Shown here: in pieces, positions 35,219 through 43,932 of the stretch | Layout: every line of letters begins with the position of its first letter | How positions within the stretch are numbered: the stretch's first letter is position 1 | Source of the DNA: Oscillospiraceae bacterium | GTDB taxonomy: Bacteria; Bacillota; Clostridia; UMGS1810 | Assembly: GCA_015068975.1 (NCBI GenBank) | Contig: SVJM01000016.1 | Span: forward strand, 1 to 45,943 | Length of the DNA stretch: 45,943 bases | Direction of reading: 5' to 3' | Made by a program: the position numbers and the translations under genes | The notes under the pieces: generated by a model | What the model saw: the letters and a program-made list of their open reading frames with translations, nothing else | Databases searched by the model: none | What the model was told of the DNA's origin: nothing

Positions 35219-36036
35219 CACTTTCTGAAAAATTTCTCACACATATTACACTTTTCACAATACATAAGACTTCCTTCAAAGACAGTCTCAAGGGTTTTTA
35301 GAAGCTTAGGATTGTCAAAATTATCTCTGTTGTGGACAATTATCATCCTTGGTGAAAGGCTTACTAGGTCTGACAGAAGCATATCCTGAATACTAAGCTC
35401 CTCCTCTGCCACCTCAAAGGAAAGCTCATTTACTGCATCAAGTGATATCTTTTTGTTGTTTTCGTCAAGCAAAATATAATTTCCCTGGTATGGCTTATAT
35501 ATATTAACGGCAAAAACACCGGAGTCATTAAGTGCTACAAACTGCTTCAAGATCTTTACAAATTCCATATACTCCTTATTGAGAAGCATCTCATCAACAA
35601 TAACAGAGACTGTATCATCCATACATTCATAGAATTCACTAAGTCTGAATGTGGCAAAGCCTTCAGGATAGAATCTGTCATTATACATAAGATATTCTGA
35701 AATAAGGTTTTTTATCTTTTCTCTTTCTTGTCTTTGAAATAATCGGTTTATAATGTCTGTCTTTTCTTCATCTGTGAAGTAAGGATAATTTTTATCTATC
35801 ATAGAAATTGCAGTTTTTTTACAATAATTCTCTATAATGTATTCTGACAGCACTTCAGATAGGGGAAGGAGTTTTTCTTCAGTAATAAAAAGCTTTATAA
35901 CAATCTTTTTGTTGCTCTTTGTATAATACATACTGTGGCTTATGTTTAAATCCAACAGTCTGTCAAAAAACATATCACAAGTAAATCTGAAGAACCCATT
36001 GTTCTCCAATGCCAGTGTATAACACAATAAATTCAC
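35218..36036 (-). CDS. ytxC: YtxC-like putative sporulation protein
   Basis: A 272-residue cytosolic protein. The central helix FRLSEFYECMDDTVSV then IVDEMLLNKEYMEFVKIL matches the YtxC family of spore-forming Firmicutes. The function is not established. A C-terminal CEKCNMCEKFF segment may bind metal. The start is GTG after GGAGGGG. The gene lies between a GME-fold-like gene and the radical SAM gene. Confidence 0.75.
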   Translation of the reverse strand: MNLLCYTLALENNGFFRFTCDMFFDRLLDLNISHSMYYTKSNKKIVIKLFITEEKLLPLSEVLSEYIIENYCKKTAISMIDKNYPYFTDEEKTDIINRLFQRQEREKIKNLISEYLMYNDRFYPEGFATFRLSEFYECMDDTVSVIVDEMLLNKEYMEFVKILKQFVALNDSGVFAVNIYKPYQGNYILLDENNKKISLDAVNELSFEVAEEELSIQDMLLSDLVSLSPRMIIVHNRDNFDNPKLLKTLETVFEGSLMYCEKCNMCEKFFRK

Positions 36037-36080
36037 GCCCCCTCCAAAATAGTATGGCGTAATTACAGATTTATATGCTA

Positions 36081-36815
36081 TCAGAAAATAAGGATGACAC
36101 TGCCAAAATCTTCCGCTTTTTCCCGGGATATGATAAGCACATCGATGCTTCTTTTTTTAACAAAATCCAAAATTTTGTCATAATCCTTATGATGAGAAAT
36201 ATCCCCCAAAAAGCAAAGAGTATTTTTGTTTAACATAAAACTTGCACCACCGATAAATCCATACTCAAATCCACTAAGCTTTATATCACCGGGGCTTATC
36301 AGAAGAGCATCAACATTATTCTCTTTTGCCATTTTGTATATAGAAGCATCAGATGTAATGATAGAATTTTTATCTATTACACACACATTACATTTTGCAT
36401 ATCCCTGAGCTACATCAATTATTTTGATATTTAAACTATTAAGATGAAACAGGCAGACCTCATCTGTGTATTTATTTTTTGCAAACGAGGTCTCTCCCAC
36501 CCTTAATACATTATATGCAATATCATCAGGGTAGTTACTCTGTATGGAGCGATTACCTCTTAATACATTTACCCCATAGAGTGAAAGCTTTTCTTTGTAA
36601 TAATCAAAAAACTCAGGTGCAGACACATAGAGTCTATCATCAATATGAGCAATCTGTATATCGGGATGATATGCAACAGATGAATTTATACACTCTGCTT
36701 TTTTTGAATAAATTATATCTATGTTTCTTTCTTTGAAGAATGATATTATTTCACTATTTACATTTGGATTGATAATTACCGCTCTGGGATTAGTAAAAGG
36801 TAAATGAGGGTACAT
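36081..36815 (-). CDS. GME-fold (guanidino-modifying-like) protein, DUF6873-like
   Basis: A 244-residue protein. Conserved-looking strands HIDDRLYVSAPEFFDYY, QGYAKCNVCVIDKNSIITSD and GFIGGASFMLN resemble the guanidino-group-modifying (arginine deiminase-like) fold of DUF6873. The cysteine pair CNVC in a position where the fold places catalytic residues is noted. No reaction is known. AAGGAG precedes the start. It leads ytxC with a 44-base gap. The assignment is by pattern, not alignment. Confidence 0.6.
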   Translation of the reverse strand: MYPHLPFTNPRAVIINPNVNSEIISFFKERNIDIIYSKKAECINSSVAYHPDIQIAHIDDRLYVSAPEFFDYYKEKLSLYGVNVLRGNRSIQSNYPDDIAYNVLRVGETSFAKNKYTDEVCLFHLNSLNIKIIDVAQGYAKCNVCVIDKNSIITSDASIYKMAKENNVDALLISPGDIKLSGFEYGFIGGASFMLNKNTLCFLGDISHHKDYDKILDFVKKRSIDVLIISREKAEDFGSVILIF

Positions 36816-36850
36816 GGAATGCTCCTTAGTTTATAGTAGTTTTTCTAAAA

Positions 36851-37006
36851 TAGTGACTTTATTAAGGCTTCCCCTTGGAGCGTTGTCCAAATTTATAATT
36901 TGGCAAACAACGCCCATGGCAAAACGTCCCGAGAGCACAGCAAGTGCGATTGGTTGACGTTGACGGCTCAAGGGAAGCTGTCACGTAGTGACTGATGAGG
37001 TGGTAT
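36851..37006 (+). repeat. Palindromic repeat, left copy, interrupted by a structured insert
   Basis: This starts TAGTGACTTTATTAAGGCTTCCCCTTG in two pieces (36851-36877) and resumes with CAAGGGAAGC at 36969, then the hairpin GTCACGTAGTGAC and GATGAGGTGGTAT. About 90 extra bases split the central palindrome; they contain CGTTGT...ACAACG around CCAAAT...ATTTGG. Two other copies lie at 37362-37420 (inverted, diverged) and 37534-37596. The last part supplies the DUF559 gene's final codons. Confidence 0.8.
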
Positions 37007-37361
37007 TCGGACATTCATCAATGTTTTTTAGTATATCCTCACAAACATTTCTGAATTTTAAAGTTACATCATAATTGGAATATCTTAAGACTTTTATCCC
37101 TAAGCTTTCCAGATATTTGTCACGTACTGCATCTTTTTCAATACCTTTGTCCTCATAATGTTGAGAACCATCCAATTCAATAACAATCTTACAGGATGCA
37201 ATATAAAAATCTACAATGTAATTACCTATTACCTTTTGGCGGTTTACTGTTATCGGTAGCAATCTCAAAAAATCATACCAAAGATGCCTCTCTTCCTTGG
37301 TCATATTCCTTCTGAGATTTTTCGAATTTCCGGTAAGTTTGGAATTGTTTGTTTTATTCAT
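36981..37361 (-). CDS. DUF559 endonuclease-like protein enclosed in repeats
   Basis: A 126-residue protein of the DUF559 / Vsr-like PD-(D/E)XK endonuclease group. Core: LWYDFLRLLPITVNRQ, then IGNYIVDFYIASCKIVIELD with the Asp and Glu that usually bind metal, then GSQHYEDKG, and the C-terminal IKVLRYSNYDV. It would cut or repair DNA; the target is unknown. The start at 37361 is chosen because GAGGTG, itself part of the right repeat, precedes it. The upstream extension is repeat-derived. The last six residues (TTSSVTT end) are encoded by the left repeat. Confidence 0.82.
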   Translation of the reverse strand: MNKTNNSKLTGNSKNLRRNMTKEERHLWYDFLRLLPITVNRQKVIGNYIVDFYIASCKIVIELDGSQHYEDKGIEKDAVRDKYLESLGIKVLRYSNYDVTLKFRNVCEDILKNIDECPNTTSSVTT

Positions 37362-37420
37362 ATACACCTCATCCACCGCTGAAGCGGTCCCCCTTCCCCT
37401 CAAGGGGAATGCTTATTAGG
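37362..37420 (-). repeat. Palindromic repeat, right copy (inverted, diverged)
   Basis: Minus strand: AATAAGCATTCCCCTTG, AGGGGAA, then hairpin ACCGCTTCAGCGGT in place of TCACGTAGTGA, then GATGAGGTGTAT. The plan matches the other copies while the second hairpin differs in sequence yet remains a hairpin, a compensatory change. Confidence 0.78.
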
Positions 37421-37423
37421 TAC

Positions 37424-37533
37424 ATTGTATCATCTGTCTGTTGTAAAAAATAATCATTATGTAATAATACCATCTTGTTAAAATGAAATTATTTCCTTTT
37501 GGTTTTATAACACCCATATAACTTTTTATAAAG
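37424..37533. other. Intergenic region, nothing recognised
   Basis: An AT-rich stretch between the right and third repeat copies. A 63-codon frame overlaps it but is composed largely of repeat sequence and has no sign of coding. Confidence 0.4.
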
Positions 37534-37596
37534 AGTAGCTTTACTAAGGCTTCCCCTCGAGGGGAAGCTGTCACGTAGTGACTGATGAGGTGGTAT
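37534..37596 (+). repeat. Palindromic repeat, third and most regular copy
   Basis: TAGCTTTACTAAGGC, then the 16-bp palindrome TTCCCCTCGAGGGGAA, then GC, hairpin TGTCACGTAGTGACT and GATGAGGTGGTAT. It has the same orientation as the left copy. It is a solo copy with no gene inside, as expected for a non-autonomous unit. Confidence 0.82.
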
Positions 37597-37717
37597 ATGG
37601 AACACAAATTATTCTAAATCTTTATAATTATAACACATATTTTACATTTTGCATAGCATATATTATAGGATTTATAATCCTTTCCCCTATATTCCGGCGA
37701 ATTTGCCGTTAAAAATA

Positions 37718-37743
37718 GCCGTATATCCATTTGGATATACGGC
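37718..37743 (-). terminator. Terminator of the 110-residue unknown gene
   Basis: A 12-bp stem GCCGTATATCCA (37718-37729) with its complement (37732-37743), with a loop of 2 to 4 bases and a T-rich tail on the minus strand. Confidence 0.8.
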
Positions 37744-37748
37744 ATTAT

Positions 37749-38081
37749 TTAATTTAACTTACTGCCTAAGTCTATTGCAAACTTCTCCATATTTCTGTAT
37801 CTGAAGTCATACATATTATACATTTCATAAATTATTGGTGTAAGATACCTTTGCCTTTCTCTTATAAGCTCGTTATACTCCTTAAAGAGCTTTTTATCCT
37901 CATCGGTAAGCTTTTCTTCTAAAGCTTTTTTGCATTTATCATAACGTGTAACAATCTCTGTGTACTCGTCATCAAATGGTGTATTGTCAAACATTTGCAT
38001 TGCCAACTGGCGGAGTAATTTTCTAAAAACTACAATCTGCTCTTCCTGAGATATGGAAATATCTTTTTCTTCATATTTCAT
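37749..38081 (-). CDS. Small helical protein of unknown function
   Basis: A 110-residue protein, highly charged and predicted helical (for example FRKLLRQLAMQMFDN and LTDEDKKLFKEYNELIRERQR), without membrane segments or cysteine motifs. I do not recognise a family; it has the look of a small cytosolic coiled-coil protein. AGAGGAG precedes the ATG at 38081; the upstream extension of the frame is rejected on that basis. It follows sigF, separated by a terminator and a long hairpin, so it is likely transcribed separately. Confidence 0.6.
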   Translation of the reverse strand: MKYEEKDISISQEEQIVVFRKLLRQLAMQMFDNTPFDDEYTEIVTRYDKCKKALEEKLTDEDKKLFKEYNELIRERQRYLTPIIYEMYNMYDFRYRNMEKFAIDLGSKLN

Positions 38082-38118
38082 TCTATTTTCTCCTCTGTAA
38101 TATATTTGACCAATAAAA

Positions 38119-38140
38119 AAGCGCACCGAAACCGATGCGC
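38119..38140 (-). terminator. Rho-independent terminator, minus strand
   Basis: A 9-bp stem AGCGCA plus a G.U pair and two more pairs, with a four-base loop, followed by TTTTTTATT on the minus strand. It would end transcription from spoIIA. The G.U makes it stronger on this strand. Confidence 0.75.
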
Positions 38141-38157
38141 TAAAACACCGGCCTTCA

Positions 38158-38260
38158 CTGCGACATGAAAAGTTTCACAATAATCATAGAAAAGGAAACA
38201 AAGCCGGTATTTTTAGAATACCAACCTTTTCTATTGATTATTATTTACTTTTCATGTCGC
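38158..38260. repeat. Long near-perfect inverted repeat, about 103 bases
   Basis: The ends TGCGACATGAAAAGT (38158-38172) and ACTTTTCATGTCGCA (38246-38260) pair perfectly. The next segments pair with only one bulge and few mismatches (ATAGAAAAGG with CCTTTTCTAT; AATAATC with GATTATT). A small inner hairpin GGTATT-TTTAG-AATACC caps it. No T-run follows, so it is not a simple terminator. It may be a MITE or a small structured RNA. Confidence 0.8.
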
Positions 38261-38319
38261 AAAGCTATTATAACACAAAGAACAAATAAAATGCAATAGA
38301 AATAAAAATTTAGTTTTGA

Positions 38320-39030
38320 TTATTCACACTCCTTTCTCAGTGTAAGCAAAATCCTCTTTAATCTCCTTGACACCTGCACCTGTGATATACCAAGATACTC
38401 TGATATTTCTGCCTGAGTTTTGCCTTCCATAAATCTTAGTTTTATAATATTTCTGTCTCTTAAGCTAAGCTTGTCCAATGCATCATAAAGGATAATATCA
38501 GATATGAAACCTTCTGCTCTGTCATCACTGATTCTGTCGGCTATGGTAACCGATTTGCCATCATCACCGCATATCTCTCTGTAAATGGATTCAGGTGGGT
38601 ATGACACATTAAGTGCTTCAGACACTTCATACACAGATACATTACAAAGCTCAGCTATCTCGGACACTCTCGCTTCTCTGTTGTATGTATTCTCTATTCT
38701 TTCCTTTTCTTTAAGGCACTTTATCGAAAGCTCCTTTAAGCTTCTTGATATATGCAAAGGATTATCATCACGGATAAACCGTTGTATCTCTCCCATAATA
38801 AGAGGAACTGCATATGTAGAAAACCTGACATTGAACCCAAGTTCGAACCTGTCTGCAGCTTTTATAAGCCCGATACACCCTACCTGAAAAAGCTCCTCAT
38901 AGTCATAACCCCTTCCCATAAATCTTTTAACTATGCTTCTTATGAGATTAAGATTTTCACTTACCAGCTGATTTCGAGCATCGGTATCTCCGTGAGAAGA
39001 TCTTAAAAGCAATTCTTTGATATTATCCAT
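38320..39030 (-). CDS. sigF: RNA polymerase sporulation sigma factor SigF
   Basis: A 236-residue sigma-70 factor. Region 2 is seen in YDYEELFQVGCIGLIKAADRFE-type sequence and region 4 in TQAEISEYLGISQVQVSRRLK, a helix-turn-helix. Its place as the last gene of spoIIAA-spoIIAB identifies it as SigF, the forespore factor held by SpoIIAB. The gap to the spoIIAB stop is one base. AGGAG is 14 bases before the ATG, long for a good site, so translation is probably coupled to spoIIAB. Confidence 0.95.
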   Translation of the reverse strand: MDNIKELLLRSSHGDTDARNQLVSENLNLIRSIVKRFMGRGYDYEELFQVGCIGLIKAADRFELGFNVRFSTYAVPLIMGEIQRFIRDDNPLHISRSLKELSIKCLKEKERIENTYNREARVSEIAELCNVSVYEVSEALNVSYPPESIYREICGDDGKSVTIADRISDDRAEGFISDIILYDALDKLSLRDRNIIKLRFMEGKTQAEISEYLGISQVQVSRRLKRILLTLRKECE

Positions 39031-39031
39031 C

Positions 39032-39463
39032 TTACAGTGTTTGAGCTCCTATTGACTTTGACATAGTTACCTTTGTCCCCACATCCAATATGGATTCCAC
39101 CTTCACTTTGTCCATAAAGGTCTGCATCACTGTAAAGCCCATTCCAGAACGCTCATTGTCAGTATTGGTGGTAAACATTGGTTGCATCGCTTCTTTTACA
39201 TTCTTTATCCCCTTACCGTTATCCTTAACAATGATTTTTATATCTTTACCGGATATAACACACTCTATGTACACCCTTCCCTCTCCGCCTTCGTAACCGT
39301 GCACAATGGAGTTGGTTACAGCTTCGGATACAGAGGTCTTGATATCTGCCATTTCTTCCACTGTAGGATCAAGTCCCATTACAAAGGCTGCTACAGCACT
39401 TCTGGCAAATGCCTCGTTTTCGGATTTTGCCATAAACTCAAGTTTCATCATATTTTCTTTCAT
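39032..39463 (-). CDS. spoIIAB: Anti-sigma F factor SpoIIAB
   Basis: A 143-residue GHKL-type kinase. ATP-binding residues are in ITHG-type SVSEAVTNSIVHGYEGG (N-box), DNGKGIKNV (G1) and ERSGMGFTVMQTF (G2). It holds SigF and phosphorylates SpoIIAA. The ATG at 39463 follows AAAGGATG, and nine upstream codons are rejected. It lies 16 bases after spoIIAA. Confidence 0.95.
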   Translation of the reverse strand: MKENMMKLEFMAKSENEAFARSAVAAFVMGLDPTVEEMADIKTSVSEAVTNSIVHGYEGGEGRVYIECVISGKDIKIIVKDNGKGIKNVKEAMQPMFTTNTDNERSGMGFTVMQTFMDKVKVESILDVGTKVTMSKSIGAQTL

Positions 39464-39479
39464 ATCAGTCATCCTTTCT

Positions 39480-39821
39480 TTATGCATCAAGATATTCTTC
39501 TGCCTTTTCTATTGCATCATATACAGGTGCTATTCTTTCTATACCGGACATTTTGAGAATCTTTAAAATAGTTTTTGTTTTTGCAAAGATACTCACCTTT
39601 CCGCCGTCTGCCGATATAAGCTTATATCGTCCTATGACCATACCTATGCCTGAGCTATCCATCATAGACAGAGATGACATATCAAAAAGAATGTTTTTTA
39701 CTCCTCCTGACATAATAATTCTGTCCACTGTTTCACGTATAGGTCCTGCACTGTGGTGATCAAGCTCGCCTGTCATTTTTACAATAAGTGTGGCATTTTT
39801 TATTCGTGTGGTAATAATCAA
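39480..39821 (-). CDS. spoIIAA: Anti-sigma F factor antagonist SpoIIAA
   Basis: A 113-residue STAS-domain protein. The phosphorylated serine is in MMDSSGIGMVIGRYK, at about residue 55. It releases SigF when dephosphorylated. The start is taken as TTG at 39821, because GGAGGGG ends five bases before it; the upstream ATG at 39839 would place the SD inside the coding sequence. The gene is first in the operon. Confidence 0.9.
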   Translation of the reverse strand: MIITTRIKNATLIVKMTGELDHHSAGPIRETVDRIIMSGGVKNILFDMSSLSMMDSSGIGMVIGRYKLISADGGKVSIFAKTKTILKILKMSGIERIAPVYDAIEKAEEYLDA

Positions 39822-39854
39822 AAAATCCCCTCCGTACATTTAGTTATATAACTA

Positions 39855-39883
39855 ATGTTCAAGGGAATTTATATTTTTCCTTT
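39855..39883 (-). promoter_or_regulatory. Candidate sigma-H promoter of spoIIA
   Basis: Minus strand AAAGGAAAA (39875-39883) fits the sigma-H -35 (RnAGGAWWW). About 11 bases later CTTGAACAT resembles the -10 (RnnGAATWW) with two mismatches. In B. subtilis spoIIA is under sigma-H and Spo0A. The assignment is tentative. Confidence 0.4.
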
Positions 39884-39894
39884 AAGATAAAAAG

Positions 39895-39944
39895 AAAGGT
39901 TTTGTCGAATGATACAAAATCTGATATCATTCTGCAAAACCTTT
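39895..39944 (-). terminator. Terminator of folC
   Basis: AAAGGTTTTG (39895-39904) pairs with CAAAACCTTT (39935-39944) and GAATGATA (39907-39914) with TATCATTC (39925-39932). The minus strand tail is TTTCTTTTT. Confidence 0.85.
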
Positions 39945-39967
39945 GCTTTATTTACAATATTATACTA

Positions 39968-41230
39968 TTACATGCTGTGAACAAAACGCCTTATATTGCC
40001 CACAAGATAAAGTGAACCAAATATACACAACACACTGTCATCGTCCATATGTTTAAGTGCTTCTGTCAATGCATCATAATTATCTCCTATATAAACAGCA
40101 TCATCCTTTATGCTTTTTGCATAGGAAAACACTTCATCAGCATTTATCTGTCTTACACTTGGCACACTTGTGATAATAAGCTTATCACATAAAGGGAGCA
40201 CTTCATCAAAGGACCGTTTATACTCCTTGTCATTAAGCATACCGAGAAGGAAAATAAGCTTTTTATCTTTAAACACATCATTGACTGTATTTTTGAAGCT
40301 CAGAATCCCCGGGTGATTGTGTGCTCCGTCAAGAACGATATTTCTTTTCTCGCCGAATATTTCAAATCTGCAGGGCCATTTTGTGTTTGAAATGCCTCTT
40401 ATTATTGTATCATCAGTTATATCATAAGGAAGGGATTTTACTCCTTCTGCAGCACAGACAGCATTAAGTATCTGATGCCTTCCTACAAGGGGAATGTGAA
40501 TATTCATTTCCTTATATACCACATCACTTCCCAAATCTGATACACTAAGCACATCAAGACCATTAATATCGGGAATAATAAGCTCACAGTTTTTTTCTTC
40601 ACAGGTGTTTTTTATTACGTTGCAAACTTCAACAGTATTGTCAGGATAAAGTATTACCTTTGTATCAGGCTTTATAATGCCTGCCTTCTCATATGCAATC
40701 TCTTCTATAGTATCACCCAATATCTGAGTATGATCAAGACCTATCTGACATATGATTTCTGTGTATGGATTATTTATCACATTGGTAGAATCAAGCCTTC
40801 CGCCAAGACCTGTTTCAAGTACAACAATATCACACTTTTTATCCAGAAAATACTTGAATCCCATAGCTGTAATCACTTCGAACTCAAGAGGATTGATATG
40901 TGGAAGCAAATCACATATTTCTTTTATCCTTTCTGTATATGAAACAAGGTCACTGTCCTCTATAGGTACACCATCAATCTGTATCCTTTCGTTAAACCGC
41001 TCTATAAAAGGAGATATAAAAGTTCCCACCTTAAGTCCATGCTCTTTTAGGATAGAAGATACAAAAGCTGCCACAGAGCCTTTGCCATTAGTACCTGCGA
41101 TATGTACAAACTTAAGCTCATCCTGAGGATTATTAAGCTTTGAAAGTATTGCTTTTATATTGTCGTGACCCTTTTTCTCTGCAAATTTTGACAGAGAGTG
41201 TATGAAGTCAAGTGCATTCTGATAATCCAT
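39968..41230 (-). CDS. folC: Bifunctional folylpolyglutamate synthase / dihydrofolate synthase
   Basis: A 420-residue Mur-ligase-type enzyme. It adds glutamate to dihydropteroate and folates. The P-loop is VHIAGTNGKGSV (about residues 39-50). The Mur central motif VLETGLGGRLDSTN binds metal and substrate, and VLDGAHN marks the C-terminal domain. CGGAGATG precedes the start. It is 69 bases downstream of valS. Confidence 0.95.
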   Translation of the reverse strand: MDYQNALDFIHSLSKFAEKKGHDNIKAILSKLNNPQDELKFVHIAGTNGKGSVAAFVSSILKEHGLKVGTFISPFIERFNERIQIDGVPIEDSDLVSYTERIKEICDLLPHINPLEFEVITAMGFKYFLDKKCDIVVLETGLGGRLDSTNVINNPYTEIICQIGLDHTQILGDTIEEIAYEKAGIIKPDTKVILYPDNTVEVCNVIKNTCEEKNCELIIPDINGLDVLSVSDLGSDVVYKEMNIHIPLVGRHQILNAVCAAEGVKSLPYDITDDTIIRGISNTKWPCRFEIFGEKRNIVLDGAHNHPGILSFKNTVNDVFKDKKLIFLLGMLNDKEYKRSFDEVLPLCDKLIITSVPSVRQINADEVFSYAKSIKDDAVYIGDNYDALTEALKHMDDDSVLCIFGSLYLVGNIRRFVHSM

Positions 41231-41253
41231 TATTTCATCTCCGAATTTTACAT

Positions 41254-41285
41254 AAGGCTGTGAAGGTTTTACCCAGCACAGCCTT
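41254..41285 (-). terminator. Hairpin between valS and folC
   Basis: AAGGCTGTG (41254-41262) pairs with CACAGCCTT (41277-41285). The tail on the minus strand is only weakly T-rich, so it may slow rather than end transcription. Confidence 0.45.
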
Positions 41286-41298
41286 ATAATAGGTTTAA

Positions 41299-43932
41299 TT
41301 AAAGATTTTTTAGACTTTCTTCAACTTTTGAAAGCATTTCTTTGTACTTTTCTCCCTTTGCTTTCTCTTCGTCTACTACCTTCTGAGGAGCTTTTGCAAC
41401 AAAGCCTGCATTTGAAAGCTTACCTTCTACTCGTTTGATCTCTGAAAGAAGATGCTCTCTTTCCTTTTCAAGTCTTTCTTTTTCTGCAGCAAGATCAACA
41501 AGCTCTTCCAATGGCATAAATAGTTTTGCTGCTTCTACAACACATGTAAGTGCATTGTCTTTGATACCATCTTCTGAATTTGTAATCACTACTTCTGAGC
41601 TTGAAGCAAGCTTTTCGAAGAAGATTTCAGCACCTTCGAACACTTCAGGTGTATCTGTTACGATGAAGAGCTTAGCCTTTTTGGATGGAGCAACGTTCAT
41701 CTGTGTTCTTAAGTTTCTGATACTCTTGATTGCTTCCATTACCTTTTCCATCTGCTTTTCATCATCAGAGAAGGAAAGCTCATCAGTGTATTCAGGCCAT
41801 TTTGAAATCATAATGCTTTCTTCACCTGTAGGAAGACAAGTGAATATTTCCTCTGTGATAAATGGCATAAACGGATGCAAAAGCTTAAGTGTATTCATAA
41901 GAACATATGCAAGTACACTCTGTGCAGTCTCGAAGCTTTCCCCTTCTTTTTCATAAAGACGAGGTTTAACAAGCTCAATATACCAGTCACAGTAGTTATC
42001 CCAGATAAAGTCATAAAGCTTTGCAACAGCAACACCAAGCTCAAACTTGTCAAGATTGTTTGTAACTTCTTTCACAAGGTCATTGTACTTGGAAAGAATC
42101 CATTTATCTTCTAATTTAAGTTTACTCTTGTCAGGAAGATTTACATTTTCAATACTCAAGTTCATAAGAAGGAATCTTGATGCATTCCAGATCTTATTTG
42201 CAAAGTTTCTGCTTGCTTCAACTCTTTCGGAATAATATCTCATATCATTTCCCGGAGCATTACCTGTAGCAAGGGTAAATCTCAAAGCATCGGCACCGTA
42301 TTCCTTGATAACTTCCAATGGATCGATACCATTACCAAGGGATTTACTCATCTTTCTTCCCTGACTGTCACGTACAATACCATGGATAAATACGTGTTCA
42401 AACGGTGGCTTACCTGTGTGCTCACAAGCAGAAAATATCATTCTTGCCACCCAGAAGAATATAATGTCATATCCTGTAACAAGTACACTTGTAGGATAGA
42501 AATAATCAAGCTCTTTTGTCTTCTCAGGCCAACCGAGAGTTGAGAATGGCCAGAGAGCTGATGAGAACCATGTATCGAGTACGTCAGGATCCTGTTTTAC
42601 GCTTCCGCCACACTTAGGACACTTTGTGATTTCTTCCTTTGAAACAGTTGTTTCGCCACAATCATCACAGTAATATGCAGGGATTCTGTGTCCCCACCAG
42701 AGCTGACGTGAAATACACCAGTCATGGACATTTTCCATCCAGTTAAGGTATGTCTTGGAAAATCTCTCAGGTACAAATTTTACTTCGTTTTCTTTTACTA
42801 CTCTGATAGCTTCCTTTGCAAGAGGCTCCATCTTTACAAACCACTGCTTGGAAGTAATAGGCTCAACAGTAGTACCGCAACGGTAACACTGTCCCACATT
42901 GTGCTTATGAGGCTCAATCTTAACAAGATATCCCATCTTCTCAAGATCTTCGATCATAGCCTTTCTGCACTCATATCTGTCCATGCCCTCGTATTTGCCT
43001 GCATACTTATTCATAGTAGCATCATCATTCATAACCTTGATCTGCTCAAGATTGTGTCTCAAGCCCACTTCAAAGTCATTAGGGTCATGTGCAGGTGTAA
43101 TCTTAACACAGCCTGTACCAAATTCTTTGTCAACATATTCATCAGCAATAAGCGGAATTTCTCTGTCTACCAAAGGAAGAATGAGAGATTTGCCTACAAG
43201 ATCCTTGTATCTTTCATCCTCAGGATGAACAGCTACTGCTGTATCCCCAAAGAGTGTTTCCGGTCTTGTGGTAGCTATTGTCACATACTGATCGCTGTCT
43301 TTAAAGAAATATTTGATATGCCAGAAGTTACCCTCATGCTCAGCATATTCAACCTCAGCATCAGAAAGAGCAGTTGTACAGTTTGGACACCAGTTGATAA
43401 TTCTTGAGCCCTGATAGATAAGACCTTTGTTATAAAGATTTACAAACACTTCTTTTACAGCGTTTGAACAACCTTCATCCATAGTAAATCTTTCTCTGTC
43501 CCAGTCACATGAAGAACCAAGCTTTTTTAACTGGTTGATGATTCTGTCACCATACATCTTCTTCCAGTCCCATACCTTCTCAAGGAACTTCTCTCTGCCA
43601 AGGTCATATCTGGTAAGACCTTCTTCGTTTCTTAAGTTTTCTTCTACCTTGATCTGTGTAGCAATACCTGCGTGGTCTGTTCCCGGAACCCAGAGAGCAG
43701 AATATCCGCACATTCTTTTGTATCTGATAAGTATATCCTGCAATGTTTCGTCAAGGGCATGTCCCATATGAAGCTGTCCTGTAACATTTGGAGGAGGAAT
43801 AACTATGGTAAAAGGCTTTTTGTCAGGGTCACATTCTGCATGAAAGTATCCCTTCTCCACCCAATTAGCATAGATTCTGTCCTCAACATTGGAAGGATTA
43901 TAAGTTTTTTCGATTTCGTGTTTGATTTCCAT
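41299..43932 (-). CDS. valS: Valine--tRNA ligase
   Basis: An 877-residue class Ia synthetase. The HIGH-type motif is in [15 protein letters not shown] (about residues 47-61) and [12 protein letters not shown] is at about residue 530. An editing domain (CP1) lies between. A CPKC pair is visible. The C-terminal coiled coil ([19 protein letters not shown]) clamps the tRNA. AGGAGG precedes the start. No T-box fits in the 30-base gap upstream, so regulation is not by a leader here. It follows the pgsA cluster. Confidence 0.97.
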   Translation of the reverse strand: MEIKHEIEKTYNPSNVEDRIYANWVEKGYFHAECDPDKKPFTIVIPPPNVTGQLHMGHALDETLQDILIRYKRMCGYSALWVPGTDHAGIATQIKVEENLRNEEGLTRYDLGREKFLEKVWDWKKMYGDRIINQLKKLGSSCDWDRERFTMDEGCSNAVKEVFVNLYNKGLIYQGSRIINWCPNCTTALSDAEVEYAEHEGNFWHIKYFFKDSDQYVTIATTRPETLFGDTAVAVHPEDERYKDLVGKSLILPLVDREIPLIADEYVDKEFGTGCVKITPAHDPNDFEVGLRHNLEQIKVMNDDATMNKYAGKYEGMDRYECRKAMIEDLEKMGYLVKIEPHKHNVGQCYRCGTTVEPITSKQWFVKMEPLAKEAIRVVKENEVKFVPERFSKTYLNWMENVHDWCISRQLWWGHRIPAYYCDDCGETTVSKEEITKCPKCGGSVKQDPDVLDTWFSSALWPFSTLGWPEKTKELDYFYPTSVLVTGYDIIFFWVARMIFSACEHTGKPPFEHVFIHGIVRDSQGRKMSKSLGNGIDPLEVIKEYGADALRFTLATGNAPGNDMRYYSERVEASRNFANKIWNASRFLLMNLSIENVNLPDKSKLKLEDKWILSKYNDLVKEVTNNLDKFELGVAVAKLYDFIWDNYCDWYIELVKPRLYEKEGESFETAQSVLAYVLMNTLKLLHPFMPFITEEIFTCLPTGEESIMISKWPEYTDELSFSDDEKQMEKVMEAIKSIRNLRTQMNVAPSKKAKLFIVTDTPEVFEGAEIFFEKLASSSEVVITNSEDGIKDNALTCVVEAAKLFMPLEELVDLAAEKERLEKEREHLLSEIKRVEGKLSNAGFVAKAPQKVVDEEKAKGEKYKEMLSKVEESLKNL

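Noticed and set aside
37416-37607. A 63-codon minus-strand frame in the repeat region
   Set aside because: Much of it is repeat sequence and it has no RBS.
42724-43407. A 227-residue frame on the plus strand opposite valS
   Set aside because: It lies entirely over the valS coding sequence, has no RBS, and its composition is that of a shadow frame.
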